Shown piece after piece: positions 10,918 through 22,100 of a DNA stretch of 64,000 nucleotides. The stretch covers positions 83,895 to 147,894 of the forward strand of contig NMRB01000673.1 of the NCBI GenBank assembly GCA_002633025.1, read 5' to 3'. Source of the stretch: Notospermus geniculatus. Taxonomy: Eukaryota > Nemertea > Pilidiophora > Heteronemertea > Lineidae. How positions within the stretch are numbered: position 1 is the stretch's first letter; each line of letters starts with the position of its first letter. Position numbers and translations under genes: made by a program. Under the pieces are notes generated by a model. That model did not search any database, had not been told where the DNA came from, and worked only from the letters and a program-made list of their open reading frames with translations.

Positions 10918-11105
10918 AGCGGCGTAGTGTACTGGTTAGCGAGAAGGACTCCTGATCAGTGGATACCGGGTTCGATTCTCAGTCCTGACCAAGAAAAATC
11001 ACGCTCGTTTGTGACATTGAGAAAGTCACTTTGCCTGACTTGCTTCACCCCACCCAGGTGAAAAGGGGTAGCTGGCTGATAATGATGATCTAGGTGAATG
11101 TTATT
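10918..11105 (+). mobile_element. tRNA-derived SINE
   Basis: An A box-like TAGTGTACTGGTTAGCGAG and a B box-like GGTTCGATTCTC have tRNA spacing. They are followed by a non-tRNA body with GAGAAAGTCACTTTGCCTGA and CACCCAGGTGAAAAGGGGTA, and a tail containing TAATGATGATC. This is polymerase-III SINE architecture. It is not a folded functional tRNA, because no matching acceptor arms were found. Confidence 0.75.
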
Positions 11106-11138
11106 CCAAGAGTGCTGAAATCGGCTGCCGGGACTCTA

Positions 11139-11454
11139 AGGCTCCCGTTCCAGAGTTCACGTTTTCACTTTTCACTTTTCCCGTTTCATTTTTCACGATC
11201 TTTCCTTTAGAGGGTTGGTTCCACACAGAATTCACGCCCAAAAGAATGAGCATGTTATTTCTCGAGTCACGGCTGATTTTCATTTATTCACGCATGAAAT
11301 GAATCGTACTTGTCCGAAGGTAGAAAAATGACGCCTATGAAACACGCATCATAAGAAATACATTGTCCAATCTTGGGTTCACGCGTGAAACATGACAATT
11401 CACGCGTGAAACGTGCAAAAACCGTGAAAACGTGAACTCTATGGAACGGGAGCT
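11139..11454. mobile_element. MITE with GGCTCCCGTTCCAGAGTTCA ends
   Basis: Left GGCTCCCGTTCCAGAGTTCA, followed by CGTTTTCAC, pairs with right GTGAAAACGTGAACTCTATG, followed by GAACGGGAGC. The interior contains repeated TTCACGCGTGAAAC palindromes. Confidence 0.8.
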
Positions 11455-11649
11455 AAATACTCCCCAGGAAGTGGAGAATTGAAATTGGAACGAAAGACCT
11501 ATAGCTGGGTAATAACAGTGCAAACCGCATTTATCAGCCCAACTGGAAATGCGCTATATAAGAACGGCATTATTATTATATACGTTCTATCCGGAAATTT
11601 AAGACCAGAGTGCTCCACCCCAACGAATTCATATTCATCATATCCTGTT

Positions 11650-11892
11650 TTTACGCCGACGTCAGACAAACGTTTTTAAAAAGAATCTCAAGACATTTTT
11701 ATTCATCAAACACTTTACCTAATTACTAGTCATTGTCCATTTGTTTTGTCTTACTCTCTTCTATCCATGTTTTATCTTTCTAAACCATACATTTTTCTTT
11801 TAATACATGTGCTTCTATGTAAAGTGCTTAGGAAATGTTATACATTGTGAAGCACTATAATTTAATAAATATTGTTATTATGATGATGATTT
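11650..11892 (+). mobile_element. LINE 3' end fragment (CR1/L2-like tail)
   Basis: The stretch near 11672 reads FKKNLKTFLF in one frame, like the C-terminus of non-LTR reverse transcriptase ORFs. It is followed by a TGTAAAGTGCTTAGG...GAAGCACTATAA segment, AATAAATATTG and an ATTATGATGATG tail. That order is typical of 5'-truncated LINE copies. Confidence 0.6.
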
Positions 11893-12253
11893 CTATGGCT
11901 GTACTCGTAATAAGACCTACAAACTGGTTATTGAAAGAGTCCAATGGAAAGATGTCTATTGCTGATTTGTGAAATAAACAAGTTTTTTTCGCGTATTCTG
12001 CTTTGACTTCCACTAATGACCGCTGCACACGACCAAATTTTTCATCCAATTTTCTGAATATGCTCAATACAGGCCTACACGCGGGTTTATACATGGAAGC
12101 CCCAATACGCCCCAAATCTGAATTTTCAATAACATGGATGAAAAATTTTATCGCGTGTAGTGGCCTAGCGTGGGAAAGGCCTAGGTTTGGCCATGGACTG
12201 GACAGATTGCGTAATAAAGGTATGCGCCTACAAATTCAGTGGAAAATGATTGA

Positions 12254-12500
12254 TCTTAAAGCTGAACTTAATAGATATAAATCCCAAGCGGCAGAGGTAG
12301 AAATTACGAACAGCCACAAGGCACTTCCAAACTACCTCTGAAAACGATACACCCTCTCGGACGGTCACAGTTTGGACAGAAACGATCTTAGCACAGCTGC
12401 CAAATGAGAAAAAACGAAAAATAATCTGTGATGGCACCGAGATTCGAACCCACAACCCTATGATCGATTCGCCAACCTCTTTCTGTACGCGGCACGAAGA
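12254..12500 (-). mobile_element. SINE family S1, copy 1
   Basis: The minus strand begins with a tRNA-like head (AGAAAGAGGTTGGCGAATCG, then a B box GGGTTCGAATCTCGG) and continues with a body shared with two other copies (GAGGGTGTATCGTTTTCAGA, CTTGTGGCTGTTCGTAATTT). The body ends in TAAGTTCAGCTTTAA. Confidence 0.8.
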
Positions 12501-12894
12501 CTAGTGTTTTTTTCCCCCCAAAATGATTACAGTATTCTAAATACTTCTTTGCAATATTATAGATATTGCTATAACGCACTTTCATTGAAAGTGGTGTGAT
12601 ATTTGTTTTTCGCAACCTTATGATCATTTATATGATTCCGAACATGCCTTTGTTTTTTCTCTGATAATCCCCAAATGTCGATATTTTTGCTTTGGCATTA
12701 TTAGACTAGGTGGTTGTTAATAATACCCAACAAGTGAAAATTCTCCACAATGCCTGGAAGTGCCGTTTATTGAACTTTTTAAAGTTACTTTGGAATACTG
12801 CTTAAGTAAACAGCCCCGTTACCATGTCAACTTTTGGGGCAAAATTCAACATTTCTGAGTTGCTGGCGCCACCTGTGATGTAGTTCCTGCACGT

Positions 12895-13300
12895 GATATT
12901 GCATGTGCTCACCTGGGCTGATGGGTAGCTGCCAGCGACATATATTTAAAATGCATCAGTCATCCCACCAGCCAACATGAACATGGTCTCATGCATGTTT
13001 AACTTTAAAAAAATACCTGGCATTCGACATTTTATACGCTCGTAAAGAAATATCAGCGAACTTACATAATTACAAAACATGCGCATTCTAGAAAAAAATA
13101 CGGAAGGCTGATTAAGATGAAGAAGATGTTGGATAAATGACAAATGATAGAAAACGTCGATAACGTGCAATTCGAGCAAGTCCGAAGGCGGACACAGAAG
13201 TAAGTTTGTCCTAGGGACTTACATGGGATGCGATATGCGCCTGTAACAGGGCGGTAACAGAAGAATGTGGACGTGCAAGAACCCGACGGCCAGAGGATTC
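12895..13300. repeat. Paralogous segment, copy 2 (matches 10480-10915)
   Basis: Diverged second copy of the 10480-10915 segment, with the same block order. Here it is not interrupted by a SINE and runs into the possible PAN-like exon that follows. Confidence 0.75.
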
Positions 13301-13562
13301 GCTCAGCTCCCCTGCATCTTCAACCTCGCGAATATTTATTACGACATATACATAAATGTGAACGTCTCAAGTTTTGATCAGACGATCTATGATAACGTAT
13401 CGCACACGCCATCCTCTGTGACGTGTGCCTCGCTTTGCTTTGCACTCGATTCTCTCGGGTTTATATTCTATCATAATTCGGGGGTTTGTCTGTGTCATGT
13501 CGTGAGACCGAGGTGTAGGAAGAAGAAATACTCGACACTCCCCAATAGTGTGAGGCTTATGG
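13265..13562 (+). CDS. Possible cysteine-rich (PAN/apple-like) exon
   Basis: An open stretch ends at a good donor (CTTATG then GTAAGA at 13563). It contains the spacing VTCASLCFALDSLGFIFYHNSG and then CLCHV, which recalls the C-x3-C...F.Y....C-x-C core of PAN/apple domains. A further cysteine follows in VVRPRCRKKK. The 5' border is unclear: the frame has an ATG at 13265 but could begin at an unseen acceptor. It lies directly after the copied segment 12895-13300. Without a partner exon this remains a weak call; a chance frame is possible. Confidence 0.35.
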
Positions 13563-13642
13563 TAAGAAAGGTTAGTACAGGCACTTATTTATTTTTACAG
13601 TTGACATGGAGATGATTGCAAAACCGTTTGGGTTTTGGCTGT

Positions 13643-13882
13643 GTTTAAAGCTGACCTTAATAGATATAAACCCCAAGTGGCAGAGGTAGAAATTACGAAC
13701 AGCCACAAGGCACTTCCGAACTACCTCTGAAAACGATACACCCTCTTGGATGGTCACAGTTGGTTTCACTTCTCAGCACAGTTACCAGTTGAGAAAAAAA
13801 CGAAAAGTAATCTGTTATGGTACCGAGATTCGAACCCACAACCCCCTATGATGGATTCGCCAACCTCTTTCTATTTGCGCCA
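13643..13882 (-). mobile_element. SINE family S1, copy 2
   Basis: Same head and body as the copy at 12254-12500 on the minus strand, including GGTTCGAATCTCGGTACC and GAGGGTGTATCGTTTTCAGA. Bounded left by TTTAAAGCTGACCTTAATAG. Confidence 0.85.
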
Positions 13883-14002
13883 CAATGTAACTACTTGCAT
13901 ACAACGACGCCGATCTACAATAAAGCGCTGTGGTTTTGAAGACATCCAGGAAGAAATAAAGCGATCGGAATTGTCCTTATGCAAGCAAGAAGTCTTCGTG
14001 GC

Positions 14003-14270
14003 GCATAGAGAAAGAGGTTGGCGAATCGATCAGAGAGTTGTAGGTTCGACTTCCGGTGCCATCACAAATTATTTTTCGTTTTTTTCTTATTTGGCAGCTG
14101 TGCTGAGATTTTTACTAGTCAAGAGCGTGGTGGCAAGTGAAACCAACTGTGACCGTCCGAGAGGGTGTATCGTTTTCAGAGGTAGTTTGGAAGTGCCTTG
14201 TGGCGTAATTTCTACCTCTACCGCTTGGGGTTTAGGCCTATATCTATTAAGTTCAGCTTTAATGGAGAAC
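14003..14270 (+). mobile_element. SINE family S1, copy 3 (plus strand)
   Basis: Head AGAAAGAGGTTGGCGAATCG, B box-like GTAGGTTCGACTTCCGG, body GAGGGTGTATCGTTTTCAGA and end AAGTTCAGCTTTAATGG. It is the plus-strand counterpart of copy 2, with about 120 bp between the two heads, so the pair is head to head. Confidence 0.85.
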
Positions 14271-14635
14271 GGCATTTCTTGGCTTCGTGTGGTAAAACTT
14301 CCAACGCTAATGTGTGATTGAGGTGATGTGAAAGTGTGATATGCCTCTCGGAACCAGCCGATCTCCGTCTCTAATAACGCCATTTTATTTCTTCGTTATT
14401 CACCGTGTCAAAATGTTTCTTCTTTTACGTTTATATGGAATTTTGTGGTCCCTCGCATAACATAAAACTGTTTGGGTTGGGAGATTATTTGGACTACTCG
14501 CAGGGTACTTAGGCATGTTAGGGACGACTCGTTTAACACCGGTCATTGAACCATCTTTTTTGAAGATGGGGATTTGGACTAGTGGCGACCTGCCCCTAAG
14601 CGATTGATGCTTAAAGGGAGACATCCGAAATACTG

Positions 14636-14843
14636 TGGTGTCGGAGTTATGCCGGATTCGACTACATATCCACCCATTGGTTCTGGGGAATTTGGGGTTC
14701 GGCCAGTGGACTGAAATTGTGGTGTGGGAGGATATGAATGACCCTGAGACATGCCCCGATACCAGATCATTTTTGTTTGGGCTATACCTTCCCTAAAAGT
14801 ACGGCTAGGCCTGACCGCCCCCAGTCCGGCATAACTCCGACAC
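14636..14843. mobile_element. Foldback element with GTCGGAGTTATGCCGGA ends
   Basis: GTCGGAGTTATGCCGGA on the left and TCCGGCATAACTCCGAC on the right are perfect inverse complements about 200 bp apart. The 36-bp minisatellite begins immediately to the right. Confidence 0.75.
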
Positions 14844-15168
14844 AATGTATGATCTTTATTACTTCCATAATGAGTAAGTCATGTATGATCTTTACCACTT
14901 CCATTATGAGTAAGTCGTGTATGATCTTTATCACTTCCATTATGAGTAAGTCGTGTATGATCTTTATTACTTCCATAATAAGTAAGTCTTGTATGATCTT
15001 TACCACTTCCATTATGAGTAAGTCGTGTATAGTCTTTATCACTTCCATAATGAGTAAGCCGTGTATGATCTTTATTACTTCCATAATGAGTAAGTCGTGT
15101 GTGATCTTTACTTCCATTATGAATAAGTTGTGTGTGATTTTTATCACTTACATAATGAGTGGGTCATG
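14842..15168. repeat. 36-bp minisatellite upstream of the first recognised DH exon
   Basis: About nine copies of a 36-bp unit beginning TGTATGATCTTTATCACTTC and ending CATAATGAGTAAGTCG. The same unit continues in the next intron (15620-15810), on the other side of the 163-nt exon. Confidence 0.95.
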
Positions 15169-15333
15169 TTATTTCACAATGATTACATTTGTCTGCAGAA
15201 GCAATGTCTTTCGCCTTAGAAACCCGTTTCTATTTCATCTTCAGAAAATCGTATACATGTATTATCAAAAGTCGCTGAACACACCATTGTCCATAGCTGG
15301 ACCCTGTGTATTGAAAGTCTCTTCCCATTTCAG

Positions 15334-16102
15334 TGTCTTTCTCTCTGAACTCATGGCTTGCACGAACGACCCAAGCAGTATCGGGGAAACCTTCATGAAA
15401 ATGGAATCCAGATTCAATGAATACATCCCCTATCTAAAGGCTCGTCCCCAGGCTGAGATGTTTTTGAACCAGGTCAAGGCCAAGAAAACGTTAGAGGTTA
15501 GTTTTCAAATTAAAAAACACATTTAAATCGAGTTACCCACGGTCGAACTATATACACAGCACCCTGTTTTGATCTTATATGTAGGTTGCTAAATCTCTGG
15601 TCGTTGTGCGAAAAAGTGCAAAAGTGTATGATCTTTATCACTTCCATATTGAGTAAGTTGTGTATGATCTTTATCACTTCCATATTGAGTATGTCGTGTG
15701 TGATCTTTATCACTTCCATAATGAGTAAGTCGTGTATGGTCTTTATCACTACCTTTATGAGTAAGTCGTGTATGATTTTTAGTCGTGTATGATTTTTAGT
15801 CGTTTATGATCTTAAAAACCCCTTATTGGTTCCAATTTCAGAAATTTGAAAGGGACAATTCCCTCGAGCGAAACGACATGTTGAACAACCTCCGCAAACC
15901 TCGAGACAGATTGAAAAAGTACGAATCGCTGTTGAAAGATTTTCTCCGGTACACCTCCCGTGCTGGTGAAGACGTGCCCAAGCTGGAAGAAGCTATAGCA
16001 ATGGTCATGAAAATACCGAAGACGGCTGACGACTCGCTGCTATTACAGAGTATTGAAGATTTCCCTGGTGAACCTAATGAGCTTGGGAATCTCATCCGAC
16101 AT
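15334..16102 (+). CDS. unc-89-like: RhoGEF (DH) domain, C-terminal part: exons 15334-15496 and 15842-16102
   Basis: Exon one starts on the third base of a codon after CTTCCCATTTCAG and reads VFLSELMACTNDPSSIGETF, then FNEYIPYLKARPQAE. Exon two reads KFERDNSLERNDMLNNLRKP, RDRLKKYESLLKDFLRYT and ends NELGNLIRH. The run L..P.DRL.KYE.LLKD.L.YT is the conserved DH helix that contacts the Rho-family GTPase; the usual Q of the QR motif reads D here (RDRLKKY). The first third of a DH domain (the E..Y...L helix) must lie upstream and was not found. The catalytic role is nucleotide exchange on a Rho GTPase. Activity cannot be judged from half a domain. Confidence 0.85.
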
Positions 16103-19100
16103 GTGAGTCTATCGTTATGTCCTATTCCAGCCATCATTTAGGCCGCTGTTATGGATGAGCTCATTTTTCACTCATTTGTCATTTTGGCACGAATCATCCG
16201 TAATGAACATTGCATTCTCCATAAAGATAATGTATCATGACTTCATTGTTTACATTCAATATTTGCAAACATGGATGTATACATTATGTTTTTTAAAAAC
16301 TTTTGGGACATGCCAATCCACCAAATTGAATACTTCCGGCAACACGACTTCTACATGTAGAGGGGCATATTACAATGAGAAATGAGATTTCTATGTACCA
16401 GCAGTCTGTTATTTTTCAAATATTTTATTTCGACACTTTTTTATTTCAATTGTTTCAATTTACCAGCAGTCTTATATGTAGATTGTCCCTTTAGTCGACG
16501 AGCCTTTCTAACCATCCCACCCTTAACGTGAAAACCCTTTACTATTCCCCCTTTCCCCCAATTTCAGGATGATTTCATCGTCTGGGATGCGGAGGCCGCA
16601 GGTCGAGGGCGGGATCGTCACTGCTTACTCTTTCCCGATAGAATCGTCATGGTGAAGTGTAAAAGACCGGCCAGCCATACGGATCTACCAGCCTACACCT
16701 ACAAGGGAACGATCAATGTAAGTTGACACCACGAAGTTCTAACAGGCATAAAGGCTTATTCGTACTTTCTCGCTTTCTCGTATCTACGAAGTGGAAACGA
16801 AAGATAAATTTCAAAGCTTAAAGGTGCTCTAGTTCGAATTGTAAACATTACGGTTTGTTTATTTACATGGTTGATTTTAATAGTTATTTTTCCTCGGACA
16901 GGTGGCAGCACCGTGTATACCAAAACATTAATGTTATCTATTTTTATATCTATCTCGATAAATATTCTTGTAACTAAATATATTTATGATTTTACGCTCA
17001 AAAACAAACAAAAAGTTGTGAAAGGCGAGATTTAATTCGATTTTATCTGATTTGTTAGTACCAGAAGTTGACAATACGTGGCACACCGTAATGTTTACAA
17101 TTCGAACTAGAGCACCTTTAATATACACCGTATCTCTGTCGGTCCAACGTTATACGCTTAAAGACGCTCTTGCAGCAGGCGATATTATTTGTTGTACCAA
17201 CCATCTTCTGAAATACATTAAGTCATGGAAATGAAGTCCAATTCCGTATTTCATACTTCGAGTTTCGTCAGATTTACGAAATATCATTGTAACTCTTACA
17301 GATCCCCGACGTGCAAATTAACGACATAGTCGTCGACGATGAGAAATTCGAACTCTGGTACGCCCTGCCGACGGCCGAGAAAGTGACCTTTGAGGCACGG
17401 AACGTTCATAACAAACAAGCATGGGTAATGGACCTCAGAAAGTTGATGACGAACCTGGGAGTGGAGGAAACCGACCTACCCTTGGAGAGGGTCCCCGAAG
17501 TGGTGGAGAAACGAAAGATTTCACCACCTAGCCCCAAGAAGAAGCTCTCCGTACAGGAACCTAAGCCGGATTTGTTCGTGTTGGCAGAAACCGACAGAGC
17601 AACTGGTAAGGAATAAGAAGAGTTTGCGGCGTTGGCTTTCACAAAGCCACGCTGCATCCAGTTATTCAGAAAGTGCTTCCGTTCGCCGACGTTTACTGTA
17701 GCGTAAAATGTACTATCTGAATAGAACTCTGCCTGCAGTTTTTCCAATGTGTAAAGTATGATTCACCCTAACTTCAACATGGGCAAAGTGCCAGGCCTGT
17801 GCAACAGACGCCACAAGTGAACACAATAAACCACAGGATTTACCAGTTGACTGAGCACAATCTTAGATTTGCTGGGCTCATGAGTGGAAAGGAAAGCAAC
17901 CCTAACATCGTTAGGTAACTGCGACATGGATTATTTACCACTGACCTGTGCACATTTCCAAGCTTGGCACTTTGCCCATGTTGAAGTTCGGGTGAATCAC
18001 AACTGAAAACTAGGCCTATGCTCTGAAGTAGGTATCAGGCAAGCATTTTGAGGATCTTCACAAGGCTATAAGACCTCTACCTGCATTTTCCTAACATCCT
18101 GAAAATACCGCAAAATTCAATACAAGGGAGCTTTAAACCATCTACTTCAACTCATGGTACCTTTTACTATAGTCCATCGTGTTAGAGCAAATCTGAACCC
18201 ATAAAGGAGTGGACAACTATATCCTTTTCTTCTTTTTTCTGTGTATTTTCAGACTACAGCACAGCCATGGATTCCTATGAGAGTGACATCAGCACGCAAG
18301 ACACCGCCAGCTACCACACGGCCCTCGATTACGACGACAAAGACATCACTAAACCAGTGTTCATGAAGCAGCTTCGGAAAATGAGGGCAACCGAGGGCGA
18401 TTCTGTAAAATTCGAATGCGTCGTTGTTGGCAACCCTACGCCACAGATCACGTGGTATAAGGACAGTGTCCTCCTGAAGGAATCAAGTGACATCACGATG
18501 CAGAGCCAAGGTGATAGGCACAGTGTCGTCATACGTGACGTGTTGAAGGACGACAGTGGTATTTTTACCGTCTCTGCAACCAATGAGCACGGGAAGACAG
18601 ACTCTAGTGCACAGCTACTTGTGTGCCCTGAAGGAATGGATGGTAGGTCAAGCATTGCATCTGTATGTAACGACAGCCTTACGCATACCAACCGAGGACC
18701 TTATACCTTGACCAACAAAATACCAACCGAGGACCTTTACCTTGACCGACGTAATAATAAATACCAACCGAGGACCTTATACCTTGACCGACGTAATAAT
18801 AAATACCAACCGAGGACCTTATACCTTGACCGACGTAATAATAAATACCAACCGAGGACCTTACATCTTGACCAACGTAATAATAAATACATTGTACCAA
18901 CCGAGGACCTTACACCTTGACCAACGTAATAATAAATACCAACCGAGGACATTATACCTTGACCAACTTAATAATAAATACCAACCGAGGACCTTATACC
19001 TTGACCAACGTAATGAAAAATACCGAGGACCTTACACCTTGACCAACATATACATGTAATAATGAACTTCAGTAATGCCGAAATTTACTCATGTTCAGCG

Positions 19101-22100
19101 TTCATTTTGTGATTTGATTTTGAATGTAAATGTGAAGAGTGAAAATGAAAAGTGAGTAGTTCATTCCTATTTACCAGCGGCCTAAGACACAAACGGTTCG
19201 TGGCTTTTCAGATACAAGTCAGATGACGAGTGACGGAGATTACGGCACAGCTGCCTCCATCGCCTCGGAGGAAGGGAACTCGGAGATCGAAGCGACCTGT
19301 CCTCGGCTCATCAGGATACCTCCCGAAGCCATGGAGATCAAGAAAGGCGAAGAAGCCAGGATTGACTGCAGCGTGTTGGCGTATCCTGAAGCGGATATCA
19401 TATGGTTAGTATCCTTCCTTCTTGTCTTGCTAACGGAGCTATAGTACAATAGTGGTCTCCTTAAAGTAAAGTATGATTCACCCTAACTTCAACATGGGCA
19501 AAATGCCAGGCCTGTGCCACAAGTGAACACAATGATTAAACCACAAATGACAGTATTTACCAGTTGTCTGAGCACAACCTTGGATTTGCTATAGGCTCAT
19601 AGAAAGTAAACGAAGTCCCCCTAACATCATTAGGTAACTGCGACATGGATTATTTACCACTGACCTGTGCACATTTCCGAGCTTGGCACTTTGCCCATGT
19701 TGAAGTTAGGATGAATCATACTTTAGATGGGACATTGTCTTCTTTCAAATAAAACCTGTACCATTTTTCAGGCTCAGGAATGGTGAAGAGATTATAGCCA
19801 GGGACCGTTACAAATTCCTGTTTGTAGATGACGAGACTTACAGTTTGGTGATCCAAGACTCCAAGCCCGAGGACTCTGGCGTCTTTACCTTCATCGCGAA
19901 GAGCAAATATGGTGAATGCAGGGCGGACATAAAAGTGACTGTATCAGGTACTCGCTTCTTTTTCAATTTTATTGGACAGAATACATGTATACACTGATAC
20001 TTTTGCTGATACATAAAACAGATTTTCTTGCTTCATTTTATACAAAATGCTCCAAATTATGCCTCACAAGAAGAACTATTTTTATATTTCCAGACCATCG
20101 GCCACCGACATTCACAAAACATTTGGAAGAAACCAAGGTCATCGAAGGTGAAGAGGTCAAATTGGAATGCCGGGTGGATGGAAACCCCGAACCCGACTTT
20201 GCCTGGTTCTGTGACGACGAAATCGTCATACCCTCGGCAGACTTCCTCATGCGTTTCGACGGCGAGACATGCACATTGGTTATCAAGGAGGCCTTTCCGG
20301 AGGATTCCGGAATTTATATGTGCCAGATGACGAACAGTGCGGGGGCAGCCGAAACGAGGGCGCGGCTGGTTGTGGACAAGGAAGATGTCGAATTGGCTCC
20401 TCAGATTACGCAGGGTTTCAAGGATGCAACCGTTAACCAGGGAGATACGTTCACCTTCGAGTGCAACGTCACAGGCAACCCGAAACCTGATGTCACGTGG
20501 ACTTTCAATGGCGAAAAAGTGAAGGTATGGTTTAAAGGGCCACAATGTTGCCACTTTTTGTCGACAGCCGGCGCCACCGGCGGTGATTGCATCATTCTCC
20601 AAAACCGTAGTTTTGCCTTGTTCTCCCCAGTGTTGGAGACTGTACATTTACCATTACAATACAATGCATACATGTACGTGGATACCCTAGGAACGAGAGT
20701 TACTCTACATGGGGCGGGGTTGATAAGCGGTAGTTTAACAACATTGTCAATAGANNNNNNNNNNNNNNNNNNNNNNNNNNNNNNNNNNNNNNNNNNNNNN
20801 NNNNNNNNNNNNNNNNNNNNNNNNNNNNNNNNNNNNNNNNNNNNNNNNNNNNNNNNNNNNNNNNNNNNNNNNNNNNNNNNNNNNNNNNNNNNNNNNNNNN
20901 NNNNNNNNNNNNNNNNNNNNNNNNNNNNNNNNNNNNNNNNNNNNNNNNNNNNNNNNNNNNNNNNNNNNNNNNNNNNNNNNNNNNNNNNNNNNNNNNNNNN
21001 NNNNNNNNNNNNNNNNNNNNNNNNNNNNNNNNNNNNNNNNNNNNNNNNNNNNNNNNNNNNNNNNNNNNNNNNNNNNNNNNNNNNNNNNNNNNNNNNNNNN
21101 NNNNNNNNNNNNNNNNNNNNNNNNNNNNNNNNNNNNNNNNNNNNNNNNNNNNNNNNNNNNNNNNNNNNNNNNNNNNNNNNNNNNNNNNNNNNNNNNNNNN
21201 NNNNNNNNNNNNNNNNNNNNNNNNNNNNNNNNNNNNNNNNGGGGGGGGCAACTGCCCCCTCGCCCCCTTTAAATACGGCCCTGGTCAATCTGTCCCTCAG
21301 TTCATCGATGTGCCGCTCGCACATTCGCGTCCGGGTTGAGCAGCCCCTCCAAGGGGCTGCTCAACCTGGAGCCTTTTCTCGACGAGTTGGCTCTCTGTGG
21401 GAAACAAAAGCGCTAACTTTATGTTGACGTAAAAAGACAATGGATTTTCTGATTTTCATTTTGAATGGAAAATGAGGAGTGAAAAATGAAAAGCGAGTAG
21501 TTCATTTCTATGTAACAGTAGCTCATATGAGAAACCTATACCTGGACCACCACCTTTACTCCCCTCCCAGTCATTCTGCTTTAACGCCTTCTTCCTTTCC
21601 TTTAGTCTGGCAAAAATACAAAAATATCGCAATCAAAGGACAAACTCACGCTTAAGATTCTGAAAGCCACACCTGAAGACGTTGGTGAATACTGTTGTGT
21701 TGCCAAAAATAAAGCAGGAGAAGTGACCTGCACTGCAGTATTGATAATGAAAGATAAGGCACTCCCGGCGAAGATTGTGAATGATTTGAAAGATGCCAAA
21801 GTCATCGAAGGAAGCGAGTGTACATTCGAGTGTCGTATCAGTGGAAACCCACAGCCACAGGCAACATGGACATATAACGGCAAGGAGGTGAAGGTGGGCA
21901 CGATACTTTCAGTTAGTCGAATTATCTGATTTTTTTCGGTGTAACAACTGAGGACATGGATTAAGAGGTGGAACTAGTGCAGCTGATATAAGGGAGGTTT
22001 AGAAATCAAACGATAAACGTAAGTGTTAACGACAACGTTATTTTTGTCCCGAAAATCAATATAAAATCTGGTTAATGTGTAGTCTGAAAAATAACGTTGT

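Noticed and set aside
10918-14100. tRNA genes at the B-box-like motifs.
   Set aside because: B boxes are present but acceptor stems do not pair, and the sequences recur with non-tRNA bodies. They are SINEs.
13746-14321. 191-codon plus-strand frame across two SINE copies.
   Set aside because: The peptide is encoded by SINE sequence in both orientations; no splice sites or domain support it.
14842-15168. Long repeated-peptide frames on both strands (for example SCMIFITSIMSK repeats).
   Set aside because: They arise only because the 36-bp minisatellite period is divisible by three. The same applies to frames in 1958-2318, 4505-4691, 18690-19042 and 45475-46160.
20057-20647. 196-codon minus-strand frame opposite Ig3/Ig4.
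   Set aside because: Shadow of the Ig exon. It crosses a real splice junction and shows no domain.
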